A stretch of 64,000 bases of DNA from Candidatus Neomarinimicrobiota bacterium (lineage in GTDB: Bacteria; Fidelibacterota; Fidelibacteria; Fidelibacterales; Fidelibacteraceae), in the NCBI GenBank assembly GCA_021157965.1, contig JAGGVO010000036.1, forward strand, positions 1 through 64,000, written 5' to 3'. Position 1 is the first letter of the stretch. Each line of letters begins with the position of its first letter. Under the pieces are notes generated by a model, which was given only the letters and a program-made list of their open reading frames with translations, was not told the origin of the DNA and searched no databases. A program made the translations under genes and the position numbers. Below are positions 1-9,792 of the stretch, one piece after another.

Positions 1-2052
1 AACGTTCTCTACAAGTCGGATCAACGCATCGAGATGCTGCAGTATCAGTTCACCCCGGGGGATTTTCATTTTTTCCAGTTCCTGAATGTATTCATCAGCA
101 TCTTTCGATGACAAGCCAAACCAGCTGTTTTTTTTATCCAGGACTTTAAGACCGATCCGGGCAGAGCGGGAAAGATCCTCGCTGAGTCCGCGAATTTCCC
201 ACAGGATGGGGTTTGCATCAATCACAGGTGCCAATTTTTTATGGTTCCCCGCCCATCGTGACAGGATACTCCGGATTTGTTTTTCCTTTTCTTTGGAAGG
301 TTCCTGCAAATAATCCCGGACAAGAAAGCGAAAGTTTCGTGCATCGGGGGCGTCGCTCCAGGCGGCATCTACCAGTCGAGTTAAAGGTGCATGCTGCACA
401 TATTTTTTTTGTTCCACCGCCCTGTGGCGGGCATAGTATTCCAAAGGTTCCACTGTTCCGATCAAAACGTGCAGTGCAGCAATATCCTGCTGCCCGGCCA
501 GGCGCCGCAACATCATGTCCCGGTTCTTCAGGTGATCCAGTCCCAGTTCTTCCAGACAAAGGCTGACCTTTTCCAGTCTCCGGTACATATCTTCCACATC
601 CCGGATATGGGCCGGTGACCAGAACCGTTCGGCAATGGCAGCTGTCCGTGGCCAGATACGGAGTCCGGTCAGTTCTTCGGTAACAAATTCCGCCCAGCTT
701 GCCGCCTCTCCCCCCAAAATATTCCGGGCTGCCAAAGAATCCGTTACATACTCCGGTCTGACAGGATCCATCAGGTAGTGATATTCAGCTGTCCGGAAAT
801 GATCGATATAATAACCATTGGAAACAATCGCTTTGAATCCTTTCAAGAGGGCTTCTTCCATCTCTTTCATCCGGGGCCACCAGAAATGAATCAGCACATC
901 CTGAGGCATATCCGGGTCGTAAATTTCACCCCATCCCACCATAATCCGGTTGTGTTTTCTGACAATATTGTGAACCCGTTGTACAAAGTAGGATTGGAGT
1001 TCATGGGTTGTTTCAAAGCCCATGGAATCCATAAATGACACAATATCCGGATTTTCTTTCCACCATTTTCCGTTATTTTCATCCCCTCCGATATGAAAAT
1101 AGGGATCGGGGAAAAGGGTGCTCATTTCGGCAATAAAGGTATCCAGAAAAGCATAAGTAAATTCACTGGCAGGGTTCATTCCGGGGTCTTTTACTCCCCA
1201 GCTTCTTTCAACAGTATAGCTTGTATCCTTGCTGGACAGTTCCGGATATCCCACAAACCAGGCTGTTGTATGGCTGGGCATATCAAACTCAGGCACAACC
1301 CGGATTCCCCGTTCAGCAGCATAATTCACAATCTCACGAATCTGGCATTGTGTAAAATATAACCCGTCCGAACCCTTTTCATGAAGCAGGGGATATGCTT
1401 TGGATTCCACCCTAAACCCCTGATCTTCGGAGAGATGTAGATGGAGGACATTCATTTTCATAGCCGCCATGGCATCGATATTCTGCAAAATCACATGGAG
1501 CGGCTGGAAATGACGGCACACATCAATCATGAGTCCACGCCAGGGGAAACGTGGTTCATCTTCAATAATCACTGCAGGAAAGAAATATCCTTCATCATCC
1601 GACTCCAATAATTGCAACCAGGTTTCAAGTCCATGCATTAAACCAAGTTCCGTTTCCGCTTCAATTATCATTTCCCGCGAACTGACCCGAAGCCGGTAGG
1701 ACTCATCTTCTCCCAGTTTCAATTCACCGGGCCGGTAACACATAAGTTCAAGTCCGGCTTCCGGGGACTGGTTGATTCCAGTTATAAAATCCTGATCGAA
1801 AAAGAGTCCGGTCCGCCCGCTCAGTCTCCGTAATGCGCGGGTTGCCGCCTTAAAAGTGCGCTCTCCGGCTTCACCCACCACATTGATGCAAAATGAGTCA
1901 TCCAGGCGGAATATTCCACTTTCCCAGATAAGCTCTTTGGGCACCGGCATTAATGAATGGTCCCGTTCCAATACCGGCATCCCGGGCAATCCCCTGACCA
2001 ATAAAAGAATAAATAAAAATAATATAAGACTTGCATATTTACGGTGTATCAT
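1..2052 (-). CDS. Beta-N-acetylhexosaminidase, glycoside hydrolase family 20 (3' end beyond window)
   Basis: An open frame of 684 codons runs from an ATG at 2052 off the left edge with no stop, so the C-terminus is missing. AAGGAG lies 8 nt before the ATG. The N-terminus is a hydrophobic signal peptide, so the enzyme is exported. A GH20b-like N-terminal region precedes the barrel, which starts near RFPWRGLMIDVCRHF; then come NVLHLHLSEDQGF, VVPEFDMPSHT and HIGGDEN. D324 and E325 of GGDE match the family's substrate-assisted catalytic pair. GH20 enzymes remove terminal GlcNAc or GalNAc from chitooligosaccharides and glycans. The GH18 protein at 48342 could supply substrate, but this is inference. 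Family call firm, exact specificity open. Confidence 0.93.
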   Translation of the reverse strand, partial: MIHRKYASLILFLFILLLVRGLPGMPVLERDHSLMPVPKELIWESGIFRLDDSFCINVVGEAGERTFKAATRALRRLSGRTGLFFDQDFITGINQSPEAGLELMCYRPGELKLGEDESYRLRVSSREMIIEAETELGLMHGLETWLQLLESDDEGYFFPAVIIEDEPRFPWRGLMIDVCRHFQPLHVILQNIDAMAAMKMNVLHLHLSEDQGFRVESKAYPLLHEKGSDGLYFTQCQIREIVNYAAERGIRVVPEFDMPSHTTAWFVGYPELSSKDTSYTVERSWGVKDPGMNPASEFTYAFLDTFIAEMSTLFPDPYFHIGGDENNGKWWKENPDIVSFMDSMGFETTHELQSYFVQRVHNIVRKHNRIMVGWGEIYDPDMPQDVLIHFWWPRMKEMEEALLKGFKAIVSNGYYIDHFRTAEYHYLMDPVRPEYVTDSLAARNILGGEAASWAEFVTEELTGLRIWPRTAAIAERFWSPAHIRDVEDMYRRLEKVSLCLEELGLDHLKNRDMMLRRLAGQQDIAALHVLIGTVEPLEYYARHRAVEQKKYVQHAPLTRLVDAAWSDAPDARNFRFLVRDYLQEPSKEKEKQIRSILSRWAGNHKKLAPVIDANPILWEIRGLSEDLSRSARIGLKVLDKKNSWFGLSSKDADEYIQELEKMKIPRGELILQHLDALIRLVENV

Positions 2053-2156
2053 GGAAAATCTCCTTAAGCTGATAAAAAAGCACTGGAATAAAATATCATT
2101 GTTTCTGCTGACTTACAACGGAGGATTCAGATCAGAGTGCTTCTCACTGTGTAAAT

Positions 2157-2537
2157 TTATGAAGAGAGATAAGCATTCAACATCTCAAAGAGACGGCTTT
2201 CCATAATAGGCTTTTCAATCACATCCTGAAAGAGGTCTTCGGGACCTTCAATTTCCGATTTGTCTGAGATAAAAGCCGTCTGTAAAATCATGATCAGGTC
2301 AGGGCAAAAGGTTCTGATTTGCTCTGCCGCCTGATAGCCGTTCAGTCCGGGCATTTTGACATCCATCAAAACAAGATCAATTTCCGGATTATTCCGGCAG
2401 CATTCTACCGCCTGATTCCCATCTTCAGCTTCAAGGACTCTGTATTTTTTATCCTTCAGAATTTCCGCCAGATACATTCTGTTGATGGCTTCATCTTCTG
2501 CAATGAGGATTGTTTTCGTTGGTCTATTGTTTTTCAC
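2157..2537 (-). CDS. Single-domain response regulator (CheY-like receiver)
   Basis: A 126-residue protein consisting only of a receiver domain. The expected residues are present: acidic pocket E14/D15, phospho-acceptor D59 in LMDVKMPG, T87 and K109 in EKP. There is no DNA-binding or enzymatic output domain, so it must act by protein contact or in a phosphorelay. The only in-frame start is GTG at 2537, with a stop codon seven codons upstream and only a weak ribosome binding site. No histidine kinase is nearby; the adjacent genes are a GH20 enzyme and fhs. Partner unknown. Confidence 0.88.
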   Translation of the reverse strand: MKNNRPTKTILIAEDEAINRMYLAEILKDKKYRVLEAEDGNQAVECCRNNPEIDLVLMDVKMPGLNGYQAAEQIRTFCPDLIMILQTAFISDKSEIEGPEDLFQDVIEKPIMESRLFEMLNAYLSS

Positions 2538-2632
2538 ATCTTTAAAAATGATTATTATTCAGATAAAGGTAAGAGTAATTCATCATTCCGGCAATAAGAA
2601 TTAAGTGAATATGACACGTTTAACAATGGGTT

Positions 2633-4303
2633 TCAGAAAAGATTTTCAATACTTCCTGTATCGTCAACATTGATTTTTTTCGCTGCCGGTTCTTTCGGGA
2701 GTCCCGGCATCCGCATAATATCACCGGTAATGGGAATCACAAAACCTGCCCCGGAAGCAATGAGAATTTCACGGACAGTCACAAGAAAATTTTCCGGACG
2801 GCCCAGGAGTTTAGGATTATCAGAAAGAGATTTCTGTGTCTTTGCAATACATACCGGCAGTTCATTATAGCCATACCGATTGATCTTTTTCAAATCCTTT
2901 TTGGCTATTGATGTATAATCAATGGCCTTCGCCCCGTAGATTTCTGTAGCAACGGTTTTGATTTTGTCTTCAACGGGATCTTTCCAGTCATAAAGAGAAT
3001 GCATTTGACAGCATTTATCATCCACCAGCCGTTTAACCTCCTCAGCCAGTTCGAGTCCACCTTCTCCTCCTTTGGACCAGAAATCCACAATGGATGCATC
3101 AAATCCATGTTTCCGGGCGTAAGATTCAACAATTTTCAGCTCTTCTTCTGTATCGGTAGCAAAACGGTTGATGGCTACAACCGATTCCATTCCGAATTTT
3201 TTAATATTCTCAAGATGTTTGCCCAGATTTGGAAGTCCTTTTTCCAAAGATTTCACATCCGGCTTGCTCAGTTCAGAGAGTTTTGCACCGCCGTGGTGTT
3301 TCAGGGCACGAACGGTCGCCACCAAAACAACGGCAGAAGTACACATTGGGCCGTTGGGACATACAATGTCAAAGAATTTTTCAGCACCCAGGTCAAATCC
3401 AAAGCCGGCTTCGGTGACTACATAATCCGTCATGCGGAGGGCTGCTTTGGTTGCAATGATACTATTGGCACCCTGGGCGATATTGGCAAAAGGTCCACCA
3501 TGGATCAGAGCCGGAGTGTTTTCCGTTGTCTGGACAAGATTCGGTTTCAGAGCATCTTTCAGCAGGGCTGTAATGGCACCTTCATATCCCAGCTCTTTTT
3601 CCAGTACCGGTTTCCCGTCGTAGGTAAAACCAATGGTAATATTCCCGATTCGTTCTTTCAGTTCGGCCAGATTTTTGGACAGACAGAGAATTGCCATGAT
3701 TTCGGATGCAGGAGTAATATCAAATCCATCCTCCCGGGGAATGCCCTGAGTCCGTCCCCCCAGTCCGATCACTACATGCCTTAAAGACCGGTCATTCACA
3801 TCCAGAACCCGCTTCCAGGTAACCCGCCGGGGATCGATCTGTAATTCATTTCCGGCATAAATATGATTGTCAATCAGGGCTGCAAGAGTGTTATTGGCTG
3901 CCGTCACGGCATGAAAATCCCCCGTAAAATGAAGATTGATCTCTTCCATGGGAAGCACCTGGGAATAACCTCCGCCGGCAGCACCACCTTTAATGCCAAA
4001 TACCGGTCCCAGACTGGGTTCCCGGATGGCAACCATGGCCTTTTCGCCGATTTTGTTTAAAGCTTGCGATAGTCCGATTGATACGGTTGTTTTCCCTTCA
4101 CCTGCCGGTGTAGGAGTGATGGCAGATACCAAAATCAGTTTCCCTTCAGGACGTTCCCGGAGTTTGTCCAGGGCGGAATATGAAATCTTGGCCTTGTATT
4201 TGCCATATAATTCCAAATCACCTTCTTCCAGCCCCAAAGACCTCCCAATGTCCGTGATTGGTTTCAGATTCACTTTTTTGGCAATATCAATATCGGACAA
4301 CAT
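2633..4303 (-). CDS. fhs: Formate--tetrahydrofolate ligase
   Basis: 556 residues, the usual length for this enzyme. It makes 10-formyl-tetrahydrofolate from formate, THF and ATP, feeding purine synthesis or the methyl branch of the Wood-Ljungdahl pathway. The P-loop TPTPAGEGKTTVSIGL is at about residues 63-78, followed by family blocks such as GIKGGAAGGGYSQVLPMEEI and HFTGDFHAVTAANN. The C-terminus carries the ITGDIMRMPGLPK block. GGAGGT sits 5 nt before the ATG at 4303. No other Wood-Ljungdahl gene is in the window, so acetogenesis cannot be concluded; glycine/serine or formate assimilation is equally possible. Confidence 0.98.
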   Translation of the reverse strand: MLSDIDIAKKVNLKPITDIGRSLGLEEGDLELYGKYKAKISYSALDKLRERPEGKLILVSAITPTPAGEGKTTVSIGLSQALNKIGEKAMVAIREPSLGPVFGIKGGAAGGGYSQVLPMEEINLHFTGDFHAVTAANNTLAALIDNHIYAGNELQIDPRRVTWKRVLDVNDRSLRHVVIGLGGRTQGIPREDGFDITPASEIMAILCLSKNLAELKERIGNITIGFTYDGKPVLEKELGYEGAITALLKDALKPNLVQTTENTPALIHGGPFANIAQGANSIIATKAALRMTDYVVTEAGFGFDLGAEKFFDIVCPNGPMCTSAVVLVATVRALKHHGGAKLSELSKPDVKSLEKGLPNLGKHLENIKKFGMESVVAINRFATDTEEELKIVESYARKHGFDASIVDFWSKGGEGGLELAEEVKRLVDDKCCQMHSLYDWKDPVEDKIKTVATEIYGAKAIDYTSIAKKDLKKINRYGYNELPVCIAKTQKSLSDNPKLLGRPENFLVTVREILIASGAGFVIPITGDIMRMPGLPKEPAAKKINVDDTGSIENLF

Positions 4304-4380
4304 AGAAACCTCCCGGCTATATTTTCAGGATGTGTTTACGATAAGATGTGTTGATTTTTAAGGGGTTACGGTTGAATTCC

Positions 4381-5040
4381 CTACAGGATCAGGAATTCCT
4401 CTGAGATCTCGTCTTCCAGTTCAATCAGGAGCCGGTCTCCGGAGGAAACAGCACCCACACCGGAGGGGGTCCCGGTAAAGATTATATCTCCCGGCAAAAG
4501 GGTCATAATAGAGCTGATATGGGCCAAAATTTCCGGGATTTTATAGATCATGCCAGCAGTATTGCCATTCTGCCGCAAAATCCCGTTCTGAAAAAGGCGG
4601 AAATGCAGATTATCCAGGCGGGGGAAATGGAGAACCGAGACAAAATGGGAAATAAGTGCAGATTGATCAAAACACTTGGCTTCGGTCCAGTCCCGGCCCT
4701 CTTTTCGGGCTTCATTTAAGACATCCCTGGCCGTAAGATCTACTCCCACACCGACACCGGCAATGAGTCCGGAGGCTTCTGTTTCATCAATATTCCGGCC
4801 TTTTGTACCGATTAACAGAGTCACCTCAGCCTCGTACTCCACTAAATTTGAATAAAATGGGAGTCCAACAGGTCCCGGACTGTGCACGATGGCTTGGGAC
4901 GGCTTCATGAAAATCACGGGATGCAGGTGAACATCCTGATAATTGGCTTCGATAAAACGATCCCGGTAATTGTGTCCCACCCCTAAGATCTTGGAAACGT
5001 GAAAGGCTTTTTCCACAGGCTGAAGAATAGCGTGTGTCAT
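4381..5040 (-). CDS. Fumarylacetoacetate hydrolase family protein (acylpyruvase-like)
   Basis: 219 residues, the length of the single-domain YcgM/FAHD1-type members rather than full FAH. Visible motifs are GVGHNYRDR near residue 20, PVIFMKPS, then YEAEV where E70 and E72 match the metal-binding Glu pair, and GVGVDLTARD where D101 matches the third ligand. Family members hydrolyse or decarboxylate acylpyruvates or oxaloacetate with Mg2+ or Mn2+; the substrate here is unknown. A GGAGA site lies 8 nt before the ATG. It starts 19 nt after the PurL-like gene and probably shares its transcript with uvrC. Confidence 0.9.
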   Translation of the reverse strand: MTHAILQPVEKAFHVSKILGVGHNYRDRFIEANYQDVHLHPVIFMKPSQAIVHSPGPVGLPFYSNLVEYEAEVTLLIGTKGRNIDETEASGLIAGVGVGVDLTARDVLNEARKEGRDWTEAKCFDQSALISHFVSVLHFPRLDNLHFRLFQNGILRQNGNTAGMIYKIPEILAHISSIMTLLPGDIIFTGTPSGVGAVSSGDRLLIELEDEISEEFLIL

Positions 5041-5059
5041 AACAGGTTCTCCAACAAGG

Positions 5060-7060
5060 TCAGGATTGGTTTATGAGTTCTCGTAATTCGTTCAAATCCA
5101 AATCAAACAGATCGTTGAATGTGATTCTGCCATGTTTGCGGACTCGTCCGACGGTTGTACAGGTTACCCCGAAATCATTGGCAATTCGTTCCATATCCAT
5201 CAGTTTGTGTTCTTCCAGGGTAATGAGAACCGTCGACATACTTTCTCCGAAAAGCAGGGCGTCATCCCGCATTTTCCGCATAGTATAGATATCGCAACCC
5301 ATGACTTTTTCAGGATTCAGGAGAGCGCTTTTCACCAGGGTCACGGCTAATCCGCCTTTTTCCATATCCAGGGCAGATTTCAGGATTTGTTCCCGGGCGG
5401 CCTGCATCAGAGCCATATTCAGATGGGCCGTAAAATCCCCGTCCGCCGGAACGAGCCGTCCGTTATCCACACCGTGAATAAACCGGACATACTCTGAAGA
5501 TTCCAGTTCTCCACGAAAACTCCCCAGAATACAGATAAAATCTCCGTCATGCTGAAAACCAGGCTTCACACACTGGGATCCCGATTCCAAAACACCGGCA
5601 GCAGCCACAACCGGGGAATCTTTTACAAAAAGATTATACCATTCAATCTGTTCGCCTATGACGGGTATTTTCAATGCCTTTGCTGCGCCTGCCACACCTC
5701 TGACGGCATCCAGAAAGCGGAAATATTCGTTGCTTTTTTCCGGGTTCCCTTCCATAAAAGAGACGGCGACGCCAAGGACTTCCGCACCGAGACAGGCAAC
5801 CTGGCGACTTGCCCTGACCACTGCATTATAAGCTGCCACGTGTGCATCCCGTTCATGGTGATAATCCTGGATAGTCATAGCCAGGGTCAATATTTTGCTG
5901 CTTCCTTTCAGTCGCAGGAAAGGCTGTTCACAGCTTGTACAAATCGTATTCCCCCTGATTGTGGAATCCACCATCGCCGGTGAGGAATCATAAAAGTGAA
6001 TTCGTGGTGAGGTGAGGAGTTTTTTCAAAACACCGGCATAATCCTCGGGTTCAGGAATGTTCTCATCCTTACGCGTCCGCCTGTTTTTAACTTCCAGCAC
6101 CCGTTCAGATTCATTGTGGTGGACAGGTTCACCGCTGTAATGCAGAAGATGGTCAAAGGGAATCACCGCGATATCCTCCCGGTTATCCACAACTGTCAGT
6201 TTCCCGTCATGAGTAGAACGTCCCAGAGAGATGCTTTCGGCATCATAGCGGGATAATATTTCCCTGACTTCCCGTTCAAAGGTGCGCCGGAAACAGATGA
6301 CAAATCCTCCGGGGTTTTTACCCAGGAGCATCTCTTCAGGTTCTTCATCCCAGGATTCAGTATCCAGATACATTCCCAGACGCCTTTCTCCCATCATATT
6401 CACCAAGGTGCAAAGAAGTCCGGGCCGTTGGACATGGCTGGCCGATAAAAGCCAGGGATGACGTGAGAGTGCAATCATCATTTCGTTCAGGCGAATGGTA
6501 CGAACCCTTTCTTCCATAACACTGTCAGACCGGCCCGTGTGAATCCACCAGATCTCCGCTCCGGAGGTCTGAAGGACCGTTGACGGGAATTTTTTATTTC
6601 TGAGCAGGGCGAAAGAAGCCACATTCAAAGTGGGATGCTTCCGGGCAATCCCTGATTTCCAGACTTTCAGGATGGGTGTACCGGCAGCGTATGCAGAGAG
6701 TGCCAAGGGATGTAATGCCTTTTCTACATCCTTATCATCTCCCCCATGGGCGAACACTGCAGCCCCGATACTCCGGGCACCCAATTCGGCAAAGGAACGT
6801 TCCGAATTTTCCATGTCGGGTGTAACCTGAAACAACATCTGATAATTATCCCCCAGCTCAAGCATTTTCGGATGTTCTTTCACCGCACGGGAGCTGTCAC
6901 ACGGCAGTTCGGACAAGAGGGAACGGGAGTACTTTCCACTGCACTCTTCCTCCCAAAGGCGGGAGTAAATGCTCATTTCAAGTGGACGGGGTTCTCGATT
7001 TAACAGAGATTGAACCCTTTCGAGTTCTTCTCCGGTGTAGGGTTGTTTTTTTGAAGTCAC
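5060..7060 (-). CDS. Divergent PurL-like protein, probably without FGAM synthase activity
   Basis: 666 residues that align along their length with phosphoribosylformylglycinamidine synthase II. The N-terminal helix reads REPRPLEMSIYSRLWEEECS, like PurL, and the second half has the GNPEK, DAVRGVAGAAKALKIPVIG and PGFQHDGDFICILGS segments. The catalytic signature WSEHCSYK is WEEECSGK (residues 36-43), so the catalytic His is Glu39. The ESHNHPS nucleotide-binding stretch is replaced by unrelated residues near 76-90, and the STDCNPRYVYLDP and GGNVSFYN equivalents are also changed. It starts with GTG at 7060, overlapping the uvrC stop as GTGA, so translation is coupled. I infer a catalytically dead or repurposed paralogue. 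Its role is unknown. Confidence 0.75.
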   Translation of the reverse strand: MTSKKQPYTGEELERVQSLLNREPRPLEMSIYSRLWEEECSGKYSRSLLSELPCDSSRAVKEHPKMLELGDNYQMLFQVTPDMENSERSFAELGARSIGAAVFAHGGDDKDVEKALHPLALSAYAAGTPILKVWKSGIARKHPTLNVASFALLRNKKFPSTVLQTSGAEIWWIHTGRSDSVMEERVRTIRLNEMMIALSRHPWLLSASHVQRPGLLCTLVNMMGERRLGMYLDTESWDEEPEEMLLGKNPGGFVICFRRTFEREVREILSRYDAESISLGRSTHDGKLTVVDNREDIAVIPFDHLLHYSGEPVHHNESERVLEVKNRRTRKDENIPEPEDYAGVLKKLLTSPRIHFYDSSPAMVDSTIRGNTICTSCEQPFLRLKGSSKILTLAMTIQDYHHERDAHVAAYNAVVRASRQVACLGAEVLGVAVSFMEGNPEKSNEYFRFLDAVRGVAGAAKALKIPVIGEQIEWYNLFVKDSPVVAAAGVLESGSQCVKPGFQHDGDFICILGSFRGELESSEYVRFIHGVDNGRLVPADGDFTAHLNMALMQAAREQILKSALDMEKGGLAVTLVKSALLNPEKVMGCDIYTMRKMRDDALLFGESMSTVLITLEEHKLMDMERIANDFGVTCTTVGRVRKHGRITFNDLFDLDLNELRELINQS

Positions 7061-8907
7061 GCTTTACCTTTCTTCTCTGCATTCATGGGAGAATGCCGGC
7101 GAATATATGCCATCATATCCGATACCAAAGTTAAGGATATGCCTGTTTTTTTCGCAATTTCCTTTTCCTCATCCTGCATCATTTCATGTACGGATGGATA
7201 AACACCGAAAATTTTTGCCTTCCGTTTCGGGCCGATACCCGGAATTTCATCCAGAATGCTCTTAACCATGGCATCATCCCGGCGTTTCCGGTGAAAAGTA
7301 ATGGCAAAACGATGGGCTTCATCCCGTATTCGCCGTAGCAGATAGAGTGCAGGGGATGTTTTGGGAATATTTTGAGGATTGGCATAACCGGGAATAAAAA
7401 CATCTTCGAGCCGTTTGGCAAGTCCAATGACGGGCATGTGGTGCAGTCCAAGTTTATTGAGCACCTGCTTTGCCGCGTTAAGCTGCCCTTTTCCCCCGTC
7501 AATCAGCACCAGATCGGGCAGTTTTCCCTTTTCTTCCAGTTTCCGGGAGTAATGGCGGCGAATCACCTGGGACATGGCGGCAAAATCATCGGGATGATTC
7601 AGATCGCGAATAATAAATTTCCGGTAATCGGATTTACGGGGCCGGCCGTTTTCAAAAACCACACAGGATGCCACAATATGCGACCCCTCAATATTTGAGA
7701 TATCAAACCCCTCAATCAGCATGGGAGGCGCCACCAGATTCAAGGCATCCTGAAGAGCCAGAACAATCTTTCCGGGCTGCATATCCCGTTTCATCCGCTG
7801 CAGCATGAGATCTTTCAGCATTATATCGGCATTTTTCCGGGCTAATGTCAGCAATCTGGCCTTATCTCCGCGCTCCGGTGTCATCATATAAACCCGTTTT
7901 CCCGCACGGGTGCTGAGAAAATCCTCAAAAAGTTCTTTTTCATCCTCCAGCTCACAAAATACCTCCCGGGGAATGAATGGTGTTTCAAGATAATAAGAGC
8001 GGAGAAATTCCTTTAAAAGTTCATTGCGAGTCCGGTTTCCGGTTTGCTGAAGGGTAAAAGTCTCTCTGGCAATAATCCTTCCTTCCCTGACTCGAAAAAG
8101 GGCCACCACGGCCGTCTCTTCCGAAACCGCCATCCCAATCACATCCCGGTCCTCAAAATCAGTGTGGATAACATTCTGTCTGGGAAGAGATTTTCGAATC
8201 ACCCGGATTTGATCCCGGTAGCGTGCGGCCTTTTCAAAGGCCTGTTTTTTTGCTGCTTCCTGCATCCGTTCTGTCAACACCTTCAGAGTCTCTTCCGTAT
8301 GCCCTTCAATGAAACGGATAACCTGTTCCACCATAGTGTTGTATTCATCTTCTGAAATGAGTCCCTGACACGGTCCTTCACAATTATGCAGATGATATTC
8401 CAGGCACAAGGGGATTTTCTTTGTTCGGACAGTTTCCTCGTCCAGTTTATAACTGCAGGTCCGAAGGGGAAATGTACGGTGAAGGATACGGAGTAATTTC
8501 CTTACATGGCGGACATCTGTATAAGGGCCATAATAGCGGGAGCCGTCTTTTTCCACCGTTCGTGTAACAAAAATGCGCGGGAAGGGTTCATTTGTAAAAC
8601 GGATAAATGGGAAAGACTTGTCATCTTTAAGACGAACATTGTAGCGGGGAGTATATTCTTTAATAAGATTATTTTCCATAAGGAGCGCTTCTGTTTCACT
8701 GTCTGTAATAATCCATTCAATATCCCGCACATGCGAAATCATGACACTTGTTTTAGGATCCGACGCCTCACCCCGGAAGTAGGAAAGAACACGATGCCTC
8801 AATAACCGGGCCTTCCCCACATAAATAATCTCCTCTTTTTCATCACGGAAAAGATAAACACCCGGTTTTCGGGGTACTTGCTTTAATTTCTTTTCTAAGG
8901 TGTCCAT
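7057..8907 (-). CDS. uvrC: Excinuclease ABC subunit C
   Basis: UvrABC endonuclease subunit that makes both incisions in nucleotide excision repair. From the ATG at 8907 it has 616 residues: GIY-YIG nuclease domain (KPGVYLFRD, IIYVGKA) at about 12-100, UvrB-interacting UVR motif near 205-240, RNase H-like nuclease (IEGFDISNIEGSHIVAS) in the second half, and helix-hairpin-helix pair (LDEIPGIGPKRKAKIF) at the C-terminus. The frame stays open to 9045, but those 46 extra residues resemble no UvrC and are probably not translated. The Shine-Dalgarno at 8907 is weak. The stop overlaps the GTG start of the PurL-like gene. Confidence 0.97.
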   Translation of the reverse strand: MDTLEKKLKQVPRKPGVYLFRDEKEEIIYVGKARLLRHRVLSYFRGEASDPKTSVMISHVRDIEWIITDSETEALLMENNLIKEYTPRYNVRLKDDKSFPFIRFTNEPFPRIFVTRTVEKDGSRYYGPYTDVRHVRKLLRILHRTFPLRTCSYKLDEETVRTKKIPLCLEYHLHNCEGPCQGLISEDEYNTMVEQVIRFIEGHTEETLKVLTERMQEAAKKQAFEKAARYRDQIRVIRKSLPRQNVIHTDFEDRDVIGMAVSEETAVVALFRVREGRIIARETFTLQQTGNRTRNELLKEFLRSYYLETPFIPREVFCELEDEKELFEDFLSTRAGKRVYMMTPERGDKARLLTLARKNADIMLKDLMLQRMKRDMQPGKIVLALQDALNLVAPPMLIEGFDISNIEGSHIVASCVVFENGRPRKSDYRKFIIRDLNHPDDFAAMSQVIRRHYSRKLEEKGKLPDLVLIDGGKGQLNAAKQVLNKLGLHHMPVIGLAKRLEDVFIPGYANPQNIPKTSPALYLLRRIRDEAHRFAITFHRKRRDDAMVKSILDEIPGIGPKRKAKIFGVYPSVHEMMQDEEKEIAKKTGISLTLVSDMMAYIRRHSPMNAEKKGKA

Positions 8908-9211
8908 TTGTTTAAGATAGCATAAAGGCATATAGATTGAAAGAGCTTTTATGTTGGCAGGGAGAGAGGGGGAGAGAAGCTCAGCGATGCTAACTTCCAG
9001 ACAGGCCACGGTCTGCAACAGCTCAAGCGCCGACTTCATGATCAACTCACCACTAATGAATGAAGCCTAAAATTATCAACATCATTCTTAATACTTTGTC
9101 AGATTCTTTGGATATGCTGACGAGCCTGTGAGTGAAAAGCTCGGAAAAAAGTGAACCGGGTAGAGCGTGTCGCTTCTTTGATATAAAAAGAATTTTCATG
9201 CTTATATATAA
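8908..9211. other. Intergenic stretch, no gene seen
   Basis: About 300 nt between uvrC and the DUF2147 terminator. It holds the untranslated-looking upstream extension of the uvrC frame and, near 8987-8999, GATGCTAACTTC, which resembles the end of the repeat at 48025 and 62396. No promoter could be assigned with confidence. Confidence 0.4.
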
Positions 9212-9236
9212 AAAGCCTGCGCTTCAGGCAGGCTTT
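9212..9236 (-). terminator. Rho-independent terminator of the DUF2147 gene
   Basis: Read on the minus strand, GCCTGCC and GCAGGC pair around a TGAAGC loop and are followed directly by TTTTTATATATAAG. It lies 27 nt after the stop codon of the DUF2147 gene. Confidence 0.85.
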
Positions 9237-9262
9237 CAGGAAATATGTATCGGGTTACAGAG

Positions 9263-9730
9263 TTATTCGCCGGCAGGTGTCCATATCGTTGAACGGCCGA
9301 TGAGTCCCCATTTATCCAAAGACCCTTTCACATTCAGATTGCCCTTTTCATCGAGCCACATATTGCAATTGTAGGTCTTTCCGCTTTCCGGATCATAAAT
9401 GCGTCCCCTTTCCCATTTCTCATTCTTTTCGTTATAGGAAAATCCCCATACAATCTCAAGGCCCAGGATCGGGCGAAGGCGGAGTTCCTCATCAGGATTG
9501 TTCCGGTCATGCTTTGTTTGGCCGGCATCCGGATCATCGGCAGGATAAACCTCTTCCTCAAGCCAGACAATTTTTCCCCGGTACTCATCCTTGTCACAGA
9601 TAATTTCCACCTTTGAATCGTTCCCTTCCGTATACCACAATCCTACCACATCATCACCAGATGCAGCATAAAGGGGAAAGGCCAGGATCATTAAAAAAAG
9701 AACCAGACCTGCAAACACGATTTTTTTCAT
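9263..9730 (-). CDS. DUF2147 family exported protein
   Basis: 155 residues with a clear signal peptide (about 1-22, ending PLYAAS), so periplasmic or secreted. The mature part matches DUF2147 in order: VVGLWYTEG, SKVEIICDKDEYRGKIVWL, a LRLRPILGLEIVWGF block, GRIYDPESGKTYNCNMWL and NLNVKGSLDKWGLIGRSTIWTP. This small beta-rich family has no established biochemical role; members occur in many Gram-negative bacteria. GGAGGG lies before the ATG. It is a single-gene unit closed by its own terminator. Confidence 0.88.
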   Translation of the reverse strand: MKKIVFAGLVLFLMILAFPLYAASGDDVVGLWYTEGNDSKVEIICDKDEYRGKIVWLEEEVYPADDPDAGQTKHDRNNPDEELRLRPILGLEIVWGFSYNEKNEKWERGRIYDPESGKTYNCNMWLDEKGNLNVKGSLDKWGLIGRSTIWTPAGE

Positions 9731-9792
9731 TATTCCCTCCTGTTACTGGTTATATGTAATAATATACGGAGACCCAAAGGCATAATAAAACC

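Noticed and set aside
2999-3784. 261-codon open frame on the plus strand
   Set aside because: Antisense shadow of fhs, which has complete motifs; the translation has no recognisable domain.
8908-9045. 46-residue N-terminal extension of UvrC
   Set aside because: UvrC proteins begin about where the ATG at 8907 lies; the extension resembles no UvrC and has no good ribosome binding site.
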